A stretch of DNA of 64,000 nucleotides, from assembly GCA_002786025.1 (NCBI GenBank), contig NHNW01000059.1, positions 177,963 to 241,962 of the forward strand. The letters are read 5' to 3'. Origin of the DNA: Zasmidium citrigriseum (lineage: Eukaryota > Ascomycota > Dothideomycetes > Mycosphaerellales > Mycosphaerellaceae). The position numbers and the translations under genes are program-made. The notes under the pieces were generated by a model. That model had not been told where the DNA came from. It searched no databases and worked only from the letters and a program-made list of their open reading frames with translations. Shown here piece by piece: positions 31,830 to 42,377 of this stretch (position 1 is the first letter of the stretch; the number at the start of each line of letters is the position of its first letter).

Positions 31830-33010
31830 CTACCTCAGCGTCTCCCCAACCCTATAAACCAACTTCTGCAAACTCACCCTCCCATTCTTCATATCCTCAA
31901 AGCCCTTTACAACACCCCCCAAACCTCCCTCTCTCACCGTAGCCTCGCCCTTAATCCTCCCTTGAGCAAGCAACTTCTCCGCCAGAGCCCACCATTTCTT
32001 CCCAAACTCGAAGTCTTGAGGCTTAGCAGGGACTTTGTTGCCAAAGAAAGTAAACTCCTCACCGATGACGGTGTACCCGATGGTGAAGGAGCTTCTGACG
32101 TCGGAGCGGGGGAAGTCGACTGGGAGGAGGGCGCCGTAGCGGGCCACGTTGGACTTGGAGGTGAGGGCTGGGGCGCAGATCTGGTGGGTGTTAGAGAGTG
32201 TTAGATGGGGGTAAGGATGGGTTGACTTACGTCTTTACTGGTGCCTTCGCTGACGCAGTCGAACGCATAAAGCAAGGCGTCGTCCGTTGCCTCACGGATC
32301 TTCTGTCCACAATTTGGATCTTTGTAATCGAAGACCTCGTCCGCGCCAAGTTTCTTCACTGCTTCAAAGTTCTTCTCCGAGCAGGTGGCGATGACATGAA
32401 GACCACTGAGCCTGGCATATTGAATGGCCCAGATGCCCGTGTTTGTTGAGGCACCGTAGATCAAGACCTTGGTGTTGTCTTTTGTTAGAGCGTCAGGCCA
32501 GGGCAGTTCCAGTCCGTCATGGGAATACATCCCTTGGCCGACAGTGTTGATACCCGTCGCCCACGTAGCAGCTTCTTCGAAGGAGATGCCATCGGGAATG
32601 TGGATCTGGATATCGCCTTTAACCTTGGCGTATTCAGCGAAGCAGCCGCTTGATGGATCCTCATGCTTTGAGCCATGGACGTAGCCGGAGACTCTGTCGC
32701 CTGGTTTGAAGGATTTTGTTACCGCGGAGCCAACGGAGACGACAGTACCGGCGTAGTCACAGCCGACCGTGTGGTGGTAGCCAGGTTGAGCGATCCAGTC
32801 ACAATGTTTCTACGATGGAGTCAGTTGTGTCCAATGTCTTCTTCCATCTGCAAATCATACCCAATCAGTAGGATTCAGAGCGATTGCCTCGACTTTGACA
32901 AGCAAGTAATCAGGTGGACATTCTGGAACGGGAGCATCATCCACCACCCGAACATCTTTGGGGCCGAAGCATTTCAACGCTTTCATCGTTTTGGGGACGT
33001 TAATAGCCAT
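31830..33010 (-). CDS. MDR-family (zinc-type alcohol dehydrogenase-like) oxidoreductase
   Basis: A 359-residue medium-chain dehydrogenase/reductase in three exons (33010-32861, 32809-32231, 32180-31830). It has the GroES-like N-domain (VKVEAIALNPTDWKHCDW, then GCDYAGTVVSVG and FKPGDRVSGYVHG) and an NAD(P)-binding Rossmann domain (VLIYGASTNTGIWAIQYARL). Structural and catalytic zinc ligands of true alcohol dehydrogenases are missing. It therefore looks like the enoyl-reductase/quinone-reductase type (ToxD and trans-enoyl reductase relatives). No polyketide synthase is nearby, so a role in secondary metabolism is not supported. Substrate unknown; NADPH is the usual cofactor. Confidence 0.9.
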
Positions 33011-34504
33011 GGCTGACGAGAGATCTTTGACGAGAAACTGAAGCAGGAAAGAAATTGATCGAATTGAGTTTGAAGGATCAATCCAAGAATCTTGCGCAAG
33101 TCTTTCCTGTTGAAAACACCCACCGGATCTTTGAGGATGTCGGACTCGGATCGATCAAAGTTCTTCGAGCTTCGCTTCGAATGACGTCTGTCGAGCAAGG
33201 AAGAGATGTATGATGCCTGAGGCACGACGTTGATAGAACACCTATTTTCGAGTCAATAAGTGCATCAAGTGCGCAAGAGTGAGCACGACACAGTCTTGGA
33301 TCAATGGCAATGTGAGAGGTACCCTCGAGCACAATCAGTATACATACTCCTGTACAGCCTTCTCGGCCCAACAAGTTGTATGAGATAGGCCAAGACCAAT
33401 CTCATGCTGGGCTTTTACCATCTCGGTCTCTCGAGCTGCTTGGCTGAGATACGCCTCTCTCATCCGTCAATCGCCGCCGAACGAAGCAATCGCTGGACAG
33501 ATAGGCACGCGACCTCGTCCATGTATGCTAGTCTTGGCATGCGTTGTCGTTCATGGTCGTGTTCGGGTACCCCATGGAGAAAGCGGGAGAGCTGCAGGAG
33601 GGATGCAGCAAGCACGACATATTGAGATGCGAAGCGAGGGCGGGCTGGAATAAGGTATCCGAGGAGGTCCATTTAGCCTCGTATCTGCCAAAGATGGAAG
33701 GTCGTTCTTCCTGTAGAGCGTTCATTGCGGGATGAAGAAGTGGTTTTCCAAGATTCCTCATAGTCGGTGAGAAGTGCGGAGATAAGGCGTGGCTGAGTTG
33801 GAAGTCGTCATTGTCGATGCCACGCTGGATGTGCTGGGCCGTAGCTTGGTGGGTTCACGCCTCTGTGGTGCTTGGCTGCGTTGTACAGGCGAAGGGGTGG
33901 TGCAGTTCGCAGTCTGGATGCTTGGGATGTGCCTTGGCAGACGGTGAACCTTCCTTGTTTCCCGCCGACCGCACTCCTCACCGTTGCCGCCATCCATCTT
34001 CCTTGCGATCCACCACGCCCACCTCATCTATACTCGACTGGTCGCTTTCGTTGGTGCTCAATTGCTGGAGAACAGTATCTCGCACTCTTATCGCCCGTGC
34101 ATCCGGTGTGGCGCGGCGCCTTCCCAAAGGACGCTCAATCATCAATGGAAGGAGTCGCTTAGTGTGCCTCGCGGTTCCTGATTCAGCCACCTGAGCACTG
34201 CATCTCATCCCAACTACTGCCACGCTTCTTCCTCCTCCACCGACATTGACGCCGTATCGACTATCCATTGCTTCAGGTGCCGTCCGTCGCTGGATCACTC
34301 GCTTGCCACGAAGCACTGCCGTCCAGCCGTCCATCGGCTTTGATCCCGCGGAGCACCACTTATCAACCGATATACCCACCCGATTACTGCGCTATTTGTG
34401 GTCCACGCCTCTCGAATACACCAAACCTCGCCTCTGTGCAGCAATTGCATTGACTGGGAGGAGAGGACACGAGACCATCACGAGACACCCCTCAGTCGCC
34501 AACA
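33011..34504. other. Intergenic, about 1.5 kb, no gene recognised
   Basis: Several short ORFs exist on both strands, none with splice structure or a recognisable family. It includes the upstream regions of two divergent genes. The CT-rich tract just before 34505 fits a fungal promoter or 5' leader. Confidence 0.5.
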
Positions 34505-35291
34505 ATGGCTTCTTCAACACCCGACGCAGTCGCCGGCGCTCCCGCTCCACCCACAGACACCACATCCCGCATAGATCCCGCAAACACGGCATCAAGCGAA
34601 AAGCCCGTCGAGATGAGCCATCTGCCTGCCTCGCCGCGAACCGCGAATGAGGAGTTCAAAGACGCCGTGCAGCAGCAGGAACCGACGCCCACGACAGACG
34701 CAGCTCCTGCCACATCATCAGATCCTCCTGCGCTTGAACGCAAGGAGACGGAAGCCCTCGGTCCCGCCACTGAAGGGCCTATCACCACAGCTACATCCAC
34801 AGGTCCCACGCTGAATATCTCGCTCATGCTCATCACTGGAGCGAGGCATCCGTACAAGATTGATGAGAAATACTTGCGGAATCGTAAAGTGGAAGCAAAG
34901 AATTCAGAGGGGCAGTTTGATCCTCGCGAAATCAGCGGATACAAATTAAAAGAACTGATCTGGACGGACTGGAGGAGCGAATGGGAGCCACGGCCGACGA
35001 GCCCGAGTAGTATTAGATTGATTATCTTGGGAAGGATGATTGAAGATAAGCTGGCACTGAAAGGTGAGATATCAAGATCAGTACAAGAAGGTCAAAATTG
35101 CTTGCTAACACGAACGTGCTGCAGACTTCCCCTTCAACATCGAAAACACCAACGTCGTCCACATGACCGTTAAGCCCGCCGATGTCATCGACGACGACGA
35201 AACAGGTGGTAAGGGAACAGGAAAAGGCGGCGCCCTACGTGCCCGAGACACAGAAGACCGCGGAGCTGGTTGCCGATGTGTGATATTATGA
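34505..35291 (+). CDS. Membrane-anchored ubiquitin-fold (UBL3/MUB-like) protein with CaaX box
   Basis: A 241-residue protein in two exons (34505-35063 and 35125-35291). The first 100 residues are disordered (Pro/Thr/Ala/Glu). Residues about 100-205 form a ubiquitin-like beta-grasp domain: LNISLMLITGARHPYKIDE, GYKLKELIWTDW, SIRLIILGRMIEDKLAL, FPFNIENTNVVHMTVKP. The C-terminus is CRCVIL. CVIL is a CaaX box, and the terminal Leu predicts geranylgeranylation, with a second cysteine nearby. This is the layout of UBL3/MUB proteins, which sit on the plasma membrane and recruit ubiquitin E2 enzymes. There is no C-terminal diglycine, so it is not a conjugated modifier. Confidence 0.88.
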
Positions 35292-36091
35292 ATGAAGACA
35301 CCGCGCTAAAGAACATTCTCTAGAACCTTCGGACACGATTGCTGCAAGGACCGAAGACCAGCCAAGGATGACACGAGAAAGTTTCGACGAGCTCATTGAG
35401 TGGCCGAGCGTGCGAGGACAAGGCTCGACCGGCATGGCCCCTCTCAACCCTCGGGGGACTGTTGATTTCTTCGGCGAGGAGCAGGAGCCTGCCGAGCCCG
35501 AGAGCTCCTCACGTCACTGTTGCTGCGTGTGCATTTGCAATTGAGCCAGCGAAATGGCCAAAGGCCGAGGACATGGACGAAGCGCACCACAGACGCGCTG
35601 GACGCATACGTTGATTGGTTTTGACATGGCGGCGGCGTTCAAAAGAGGAGTATCGATGGAGTTTGGGCGTCTGCATGGATGGACACAAGGGCCGAAACAG
35701 TGGTCTTATCATTTTGGAAGGGGTTTATTCTTGCTTTGGGCACGGAACACGGATGGAAGAGTTGTACCGATAGACATGAGCATGGAGCGAGATTGGTACG
35801 CTGCGTTGTCCTTGTAGCAGCAGAAAGAGGAATGACAAGCAACCGTTTGAAGTTCATTCTATTCTCTCTGTGGCCGTACTAATGCACATTCGAATTGTGA
35901 CGTATCGAGAAGGCACGATCGACTCTGAAGAAAGCCTACGCCTTCTTATGCCGTGATGTTGTACAGCGAAGCCAGTCAGCCTGACCTCTCATCAATCGCC
36001 TCTTATCGGACGATCCATCTCCATCTCAAAGACCGTATCTCCTCTCCGCTTCAAAGAAGAGCCTCGACCCCTTCTCACCCAGCTTGATCTC
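35292..36091. other. Intergenic, about 800 bases
   Basis: Lies between two convergent genes and should hold both 3' regions. Short ORFs on both strands show no domain or splice logic. Confidence 0.5.
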
Positions 36092-36608
36092 TTACCAAGC
36101 CATCCTCATCCTCCCCTCCATCTCAACATGGAAATCCACACCCCCAACCATCTCCCCACCCTGAAACACATCCTCCCAATCACACTCCAGATCCCTACCA
36201 GCAAGAATATCCGCATGCACGCCCGCCGTTCCCTGGCCCAAGACACTAGGTCTCCACTCTCCCGCCCGCACAATCGACAGTTCCATCTGACGCTTGACGG
36301 GTTCCGCGATGCCGAACTGGCGCCGGAGGAGCGACATTTTGAGGGTTTCTTGTTGGGTGCGCCAGTTTGCGAGGCGGGATTCGAGGGGGTGGGTTGATTG
36401 GAGTTGGGGGGCGGAGGTGGTGTTTGGGGCGGGTTGGGTGAGGTGCAGGTTGGAGCGCAGGGTGTCGTGGACGCCGGGGGCGGAGGGGGCGCCGAGTTGG
36501 GGTTGGGTGTGCGAGGGGTTGGTTGGTGCTGGGACGATGCGGAGGGACTGCGAGGTGGTGTTAGTTGGGTTGGTGGTGATATGAGGTGGTTGTTTGATGG
36601 CGTACCAT
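36092..36608 (-). CDS. ump1: Proteasome maturation factor Ump1
   Basis: A 152-residue homolog of Ump1/POMP, the chaperone that joins half-proteasomes and is then the first substrate of the new 20S particle. Two exons: the first (36608-36606) is only the ATG; the second is 36547-36092. Removing the 58-base intron gives MSLRIVPAP, exactly the family start. Conserved marks are HPLESRLANWRTQQETLKMS, LLRRQFGIAEPVKRQMEL, GVHADILAGRDLECDWEDVF and VDFHVEMEGRMRMAW. A Pro/Ser/Thr-rich segment (about residues 10-55) is normal for fungal members. A start at the internal MSLLRR would lose half the protein. Confidence 0.93.
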
Positions 36609-37105
36609 GATGATGTCGTGTGTCTTGTCGGGTTTGGTTGTGAAGTGTCGCTTCCTGAGCTTGTGGCTTTTCAGTCGAGCGGCCGATATGAGTTCGCCGT
36701 CGACGTCGGTTGATGAAGTGGTGATGGAGTTGTTTGGTGTGTTGTTCGGAGCTCAAGTCGGTTGCTTTGCTGGCGCGTGAGCTCCAGGCAGGAGTGATGC
36801 GCGGCTGCAGCGGACGGAAACATCCCGCTTTGCACGTGACCGTGAAATCTAAATATAGACACAGCAAGCAACTTCACGTTCACGAGGAGAAGATCTGATC
36901 ATCATCAATGCCCTGCATTACCATCTGAAGTCTCTATACTACGCTCTCTAAACTGACTGCCGCAACTTGTCGAAGCCATGTCGACACCAGCATCGACCGC
37001 TCCCGTCAAAAACTCAAGAGAAAGCAACGCCCATGATCGTCTACTCGTACAAGAATGCCGTCCAACACTCGCCCTTTCGCCCAGCCAAGATCGCAGACTG
37101 AACTT
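36609..37105. other. Intergenic, upstream of ump1
   Basis: About 500 bases holding the ump1 promoter and the 3' end of the next minus-strand gene. No proteasome-associated control element (GGTGGCAAA) was seen. No coding sequence supported. Confidence 0.45.
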
Positions 37106-38417
37106 CTACTTCAAGTCTGATACAGACCAGACGTTCTTCTTCGGCTTGGCCGCCAGATGATGCAATCCGCCGTTGGTGGCGAGAGTGAGCTTTCCCGTTT
37201 GTGCGGGCTTCAGCACCTTCTTGCCTACCTGCGTCCAGCCGTCGTCGACCTCAGTCTTCTTCTTGGAGGAAGGAGTCTGGATGTTGGCATCTGAAGCTCT
37301 CTTCTTGGAAGAAGCCTTAGTTGAAGGGACGGTGAGAGCAGTGGCAATAGATGGCGCCGCACTGGAGCCGATACTGCCGCTGCGAGACGGTGCAGTCTCA
37401 TCGTCGGCCTCAGTATCAACAGACTGCTCTGAAGGCCGCCGTTCATCGGAGATCGAAGCACGCTCGCCGTCATGCTTGTGTTTGGCGTCCCAGTCCTTGC
37501 CATTCTCGACAAGATCACGATATGCCCGCTTGTTCGCCCAACGCCAAAAGCCACCCTTGTTCCGCGCAACGATCTTCAGCTCATCGTGGAAGTGGATGAG
37601 GTCGTTCTTAACCGCCTCTCCCAGCTCCCGCACAAGCTCGCCCTCCTTGCCCGTGGCTTGAGGATCGACGTCCATTGCAACAAGCAGATTCTTAATCTTG
37701 CCGTTGTCGACGTCGCTCTGCTCACGGTCCCGGATGATGAAGTCGTGCCGTGCTGATTTTGCGTTGCAGGTGCTATTGTTGAACTTCAAGTTCATCTTGA
37801 TCTCCATATCTTCTTCCGCTTCCTCCATTTCGACATCCTCCACCAATTCTTTCTCGGACTTTGGATGAAGTGTCCGAGCAATGAACTCGATATCCTGCGT
37901 AGTAACCACCTTTTCACGGTCAAGATTCTTTGCCGCCTTCTTCATCGCCTTCCTCTCCTTCTTGGTTGTCTTTGGAGTCTCCGTCGACATGGGACTGATG
38001 CCGCCAACGGAGTTGAGTGCTTTGACCGTAAGTGGAGTCCTGGGAGTCTTGGGCGCAGTCGGGGAAGCCAGTAATTCCATTGCCGCAGCCTCCTCTTCGG
38101 CCTTGTACTTCTTGATCTTCGCCAGTATCTCTGCAATCTCCCTGTGCCGCTTCTCATGCTGCTCATCCGTCGTCTTGCATGCACTGCAGCGGGAGCTCCA
38201 GTTCTTTCGGAAGAGGCAGTGGTATCGATGGCACCATTCGACATGGTTGCCAAGGCAAACGGTGCGGCATTTATCGTGGGATAGCGGGGTCTGGCAGATC
38301 GGGCAGTGGTGTCTATGAGAAAGCAAAGTCAGCACAAGGATGAAGAACTGCAAGAGGACAGCTGTATACTTACTTCAATCCACCGCCATCTTCCCACTTG
38401 AAGAGGTCTTGTGGCAT
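37106..38417 (-). CDS. Cys/His zinc-binding protein with coiled-coil, unknown function
   Basis: A 416-residue protein in two exons (38417-38374 and 38312-37106). Residues about 15-65 form a Cys/His cluster: HHCPICQTPL, CRTVCLGNHVEWCHRYHC and SRCSACK, enough ligands for two zinc ions. A helical, charged region follows (EKRHREIAEILAKIKKYKAE), with basic patches KKERKAMKKAAK. The middle has an acidic run (VEDVEMEEAEEDMEIK) and a folded helical part around GGFWRWANKRAYRDLVENGK. The end is Ser/Lys rich. Features suggest a nuclear protein; no named family recognised. Confidence 0.82.
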
Positions 38418-39370
38418 ATTGGGTTTGCCTTCTTGAATGATGCTGCGTACTGTTTTGTTCTCTTGGATATCCGTCGTCGAGCCTGATATCCGTATCTGTT
38501 TGCTTCCACTCTCCAAGAACCTCGAGGCCGCTTATATGCCTTCTTCCTCGAGCGTCGGAAGTCGTACTGCTGCCTGGAGCAATAAAGGCCACAAAGCTAT
38601 TGTCAAAAAAAGCGATGAATGGAGAAATCTGCCTTGTTCCAATTGTCATTCTCTACCTTTGCCTGCCTCCTATTGTCTCTGACGCTGTGCCCTTCTGCCT
38701 CGTGATAGCCCTTCACTGAGAGAGAAGCTGCTGTCGTCGCCGTTTGGTGTCGGTCGGCGGGACGACAGGAGGAAGAGGAGAGAAGAAGGGACAAGCGACT
38801 CCGAGTTGAATCAGAGCAGGCGAGTGTGAGGTGGTGCTCGCTGAGAAGCCGGACGAGGAAAAGAAAAGGTGTGTCGGCGAAGTGTGTGCTACAGAGGAAA
38901 CTTTTGGGAGCGAGCTGGGAGGAGGGGTGCCCAGAAATGCTGCCGTTTGTCGGTGTCGGCCCGGCGGGCTCGTTACTCCGGGTGATGAAACCTGCGTGAA
39001 GCCGAAGGGAAGTCTCGTCGCCCCGCCGTCGTTGTTTGAGTCGAGCTGTCAAAGCGCTTAGAAGTGGGATGCCGTGTTTCTGAGGTGACACAGACCGACG
39101 CGCTGGAAATCTGATGGGTCGGAAAAAGAGTTCAATTTGGCTGTGTTGGGAAGGTGTCGCACGCGTCTGCACGTGCTGCTGAGCGGGTCACTAGCGGCGA
39201 ATCAGTGTGGGGCATAAGCTTTACGAAATTTGAAGTTGAAGTGAATGATTTTGGAAGGCATTTCGAGACGAGCGAATGTGTTTTGTTACTTTAGCTGGTT
39301 GTCTCATTTTTTATACTGAACCTAACATGCTTTTCGTGACAATCATGACTATGTGCACACGAGTGTGCTT
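38418..39370. other. Intergenic, upstream of the Cys/His gene and 3' of egt1
   Basis: About 950 bases. The part near 38700-39170 contains minus-strand ORFs with Ser/Arg-rich composition but no family match or splice signals. Treated as promoter and 3' flank. Confidence 0.45.
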
Positions 39371-42300
39371 TTAGGCGTCCTTGACGAGCCTCGCTCCAGC
39401 CCAGACGTAAGGGTAGTTGCGCTGGTACCAGTTGATGCTGCGAGAGCGTCAGTACAAAGCCACCTTAACAAGTACTCGTATTGGCTGCACTTACACCGAC
39501 TTGCGACCAGCAAAGCGAGGATGGGTAGCCCAAGAGCCACCAAGGACAATGTTGTGCTTCTCATCGTAGAAATCAGCACTGTAGGCAGGATACAACTTCA
39601 TCGGCTCGAAGCCGTCACGCTTCTCCAACACTGAGCTAGTCCATTCCCAAAGTCCACCCATTTCGCCCTGTCCGGCAAGCTTGTTGCCGTTTTGAGTGAC
39701 AGGCCTGGGTGACCAATGCACGAATCCCACGTTGGCGCCTTCAAGGTCAACATAGTGTTCGCTGGGATCTGGAGCAGCTGCAGTGTTGGAGGAGCCGTTG
39801 ACGGAGGGCTTGGATGGCGGGGTCTCCTCGACGCCGTCATTGACCAGATGGCTGAAATGATGGTCAGCTGTGGAATCGCAAGCAATCATAGGAGGATTAG
39901 TACTCACGCGTTAACTGCAGGAATCGTCTGAGCGTGCGCCTTTGTGACTTCAAGCTTCTTCATCGCTTCAACATGCTCGTAGATGCTTCGAGCTTCTTCC
40001 ATGGTAGGAATGCGGCCTCCCATGTACTTGGCACAAGCGTTCAACTCATCGTAGGAAGCAGACACAGGCCAATCCAGGGCGAGCTTGAGTGGCACAGGGC
40101 CATAGAGCGTGCGGACGGCCTTTCCGCTGATGAAATCGTGAATATCGGAATCGCCGTTCAGCTGAGCGTTCGCGCTGTCCGGACGGTGCTCAGTGTCGAT
40201 CGTCCAGGAAGCCGGGATGTCGGTCTTCTTTGTCTCGCTGAGATATCGGGCATACTCGCCGATTGTGATTGGGCGTGCTTGAGCCTTGAAACCAGGAACC
40301 TTTACGTTGTAGGCTGGCTTCTCAACGTCCCAACCAAAATGACGGACTGGTCCATCAGGCGTATCTGGATCGTCGATGCCGATGGTCACGGTCTGCTCAG
40401 GGATGTCAAACCATTGATTTGGGACCGCTTCTCTCTTCGCGCGAGCAGCCAGCTGTTCAAAGTCTGGCTTAAGGGTACCTTCTGGAGCCCTGGTCTTCTC
40501 GCTCTGGATGAGCATGTACAGCAAAGTCTCCAAGTGCATGACCTCATGCTCAAATCCCAGCCACAAAGCACGACCGGTCCAGTTGTCCTCATATGCCTTG
40601 CCAGACTTGTAAAGGTCGCGGACACGCTCTCGAACGGCCTCCTGGAACTTCAGAATCGTTTCCAACTCTGGCCACTCGTCTGGAATCTCGCTGTGTGCGT
40701 GGCATTGCTCGGGATTGTCGACGTCGGGATCGATGCCTCGTTCGAAGATCTTGTAAAAGTAGCTTGGCTCGGTTGGTTTCATGCCAGTGGCCTCAACCAG
40801 CTTCATATCAAAGAACGTTGGGATGTGGCCCAAGTAGAAGATGCATGCGTTGCGGAGCTTGATCGGCTTCTCGTAGCTGCGTGCATCGTTAGCCAACTGC
40901 AAGACTACTGGAACCAAATTTCTCACAGCTCATCGTCAGGAATCATCTGTCTCGTGACCTTGTCCCAGAGAGCCCATAGACCCTCCCATTCTTGCACATT
41001 TGGCACAGGGTGTGCAGCGTACTGCTGAGGCTTGGTAGGAATCATCGCGAGTGGTTTCTGAAGCATGTGTAGGCCTAACAGATTTGCAAATATCGTCAGT
41101 GAGATTTGTAAGATGAAATATTTAGCCCAGATGGCAATGGAATAGATTCCACATCCGGGGGCAAGTGACTAACCGTATGTGCCGGTTTCATTGGCCCATT
41201 CCGCCAGCTCTATGACGCCAGCGTGAGCCCACAGCTGATCTGCCTGTGCGGCTTTTAGTACAAAGTCGCGACCGACTATACGAACTTCTTTCCGAAAATC
41301 GACAACGCAGATTGAGGGATTATAAACATACCTGCGAGTGTCAGCTTATCTCAGGCAACAGTTCCTAGGAACTTTGTGCTCTTCACTTACCTGTTTGTGG
41401 GAGTATTTGTACGATTCTTCAATGCGGATCTTCTCGCCTTGCTTAAGCGATACGCCCTCGACCTGCAAGTCTTTCTTTGGTACGACGAACGCACGGTGGC
41501 GTTCGCCGATCTGGTCATACTCGCCAATAGCTTCCCAGTCGTCCGTGCAGAATGCTTCTCTGCCAAGTAATCTGTTGGCATGTTCGAGGCCATTCATCGT
41601 GAAGCGATGTGTGACCCCATCCCGGTCGTTGTACGCATGATATACTTTCTCTGGATCCTGACATGCATCCAGGCCGATAACAAATGTGTCGTTGGGCTTC
41701 AGAATGTCCGCGAACTGAGCAATGAAGTCCACGGCTTCTTGGCGAGTGAAGTTCCCGATGCTGGAACCAAGCGAGAGGATCGCCTTGGGTTTGTCGGCAT
41801 TTTCTGGCGACTTCAGCCACTCGAGCCCATCGTCGTACGTTCCCCAGAGCCCGAAGCACTTTACGTGCTTGAAGGCGCCGGCGGGGACCGCAGCCAAGGT
41901 GCGCTCGAGCTCAGAATGCATCAAATCCAAGGCGTAGTAGCAAATATCCTTTCCAGCTTTGTCGAGGGCATCCAGAAGGAGTTTGACCTTTCGAAGGTTG
42001 CTGCATTGATGTTAGTATGGGCAGCCTAGGCAATCCGTGCCTAGGAGGGGAGGAAATGGTCCTCACCCGCTGCCCAGCTCCACAACCATGGCTCCCGACG
42101 GAATTCTTTCTGCGATGCGCTCTGCATACTTCTCCAACACATTGATCTCCTCGCCAGTCAAATAATACTGCTCAAGATATGTAATGTCTTCAAACAACTT
42201 CAAACCCTTGTTGTCGTAGAGAAGCAAGGTCGGCAAGGTCTTCTCGCCGCCATCCTGAGGCTTCAAGCCATCGCGGATGAGCTTCTTCAACTCAATGCCG

Positions 42301-42377
42301 GCAGAGTCAGACCTGATATCGATGATACCAGGCACTGAGGACTGGCCGGCAGTCTCAAATTCCGGGATTGAACCCAT
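39371..42377 (-). CDS. egt1: Ergothioneine biosynthesis protein Egt1 (methyltransferase-sulfoxide synthase fusion)
   Basis: An 843-residue fusion enzyme in seven exons (42377-42067, 42000-41391, 41243-41174, 41074-40927, 40876-39908, 39851-39495, 39437-39371); all six junctions keep frame. The N-terminal EgtD-like domain (TLLLYDNKGLKLFEDITYLE, SAM site VVELGSGNLRKV, LSLGSSIGNF) trimethylates histidine to hercynine. A DinB-like domain carries the iron site HEVMHLE (HX3HXE), and the C-terminal FGE-type domain (GGLWEWTSS, YPAYSADFYDEKHN, GGSWATHPRFA, YPYVWAGARLV) forms the C-S bond from hercynine and cysteine to the sulfoxide. Ergothioneine is a cytosolic antioxidant thiol. Length is normal for fungi. 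The second step enzyme (Egt2) is not in this window. The 147-base second intron is unusually long here. Confidence 0.95.

Noticed and set aside
24081..33010. A secondary-metabolite cluster built around the MDR enoyl-reductase-like gene
   Set aside because: No polyketide synthase, NRPS, terpene synthase, P450 or cluster regulator is present nearby; the neighbours are the F-box-like array and housekeeping genes.
39934..41028. 364-codon plus-strand ORF opposite egt1
   Set aside because: It lies wholly antisense to exons of egt1 that have strong family motifs, and its product has no recognisable domain; a codon-bias shadow.
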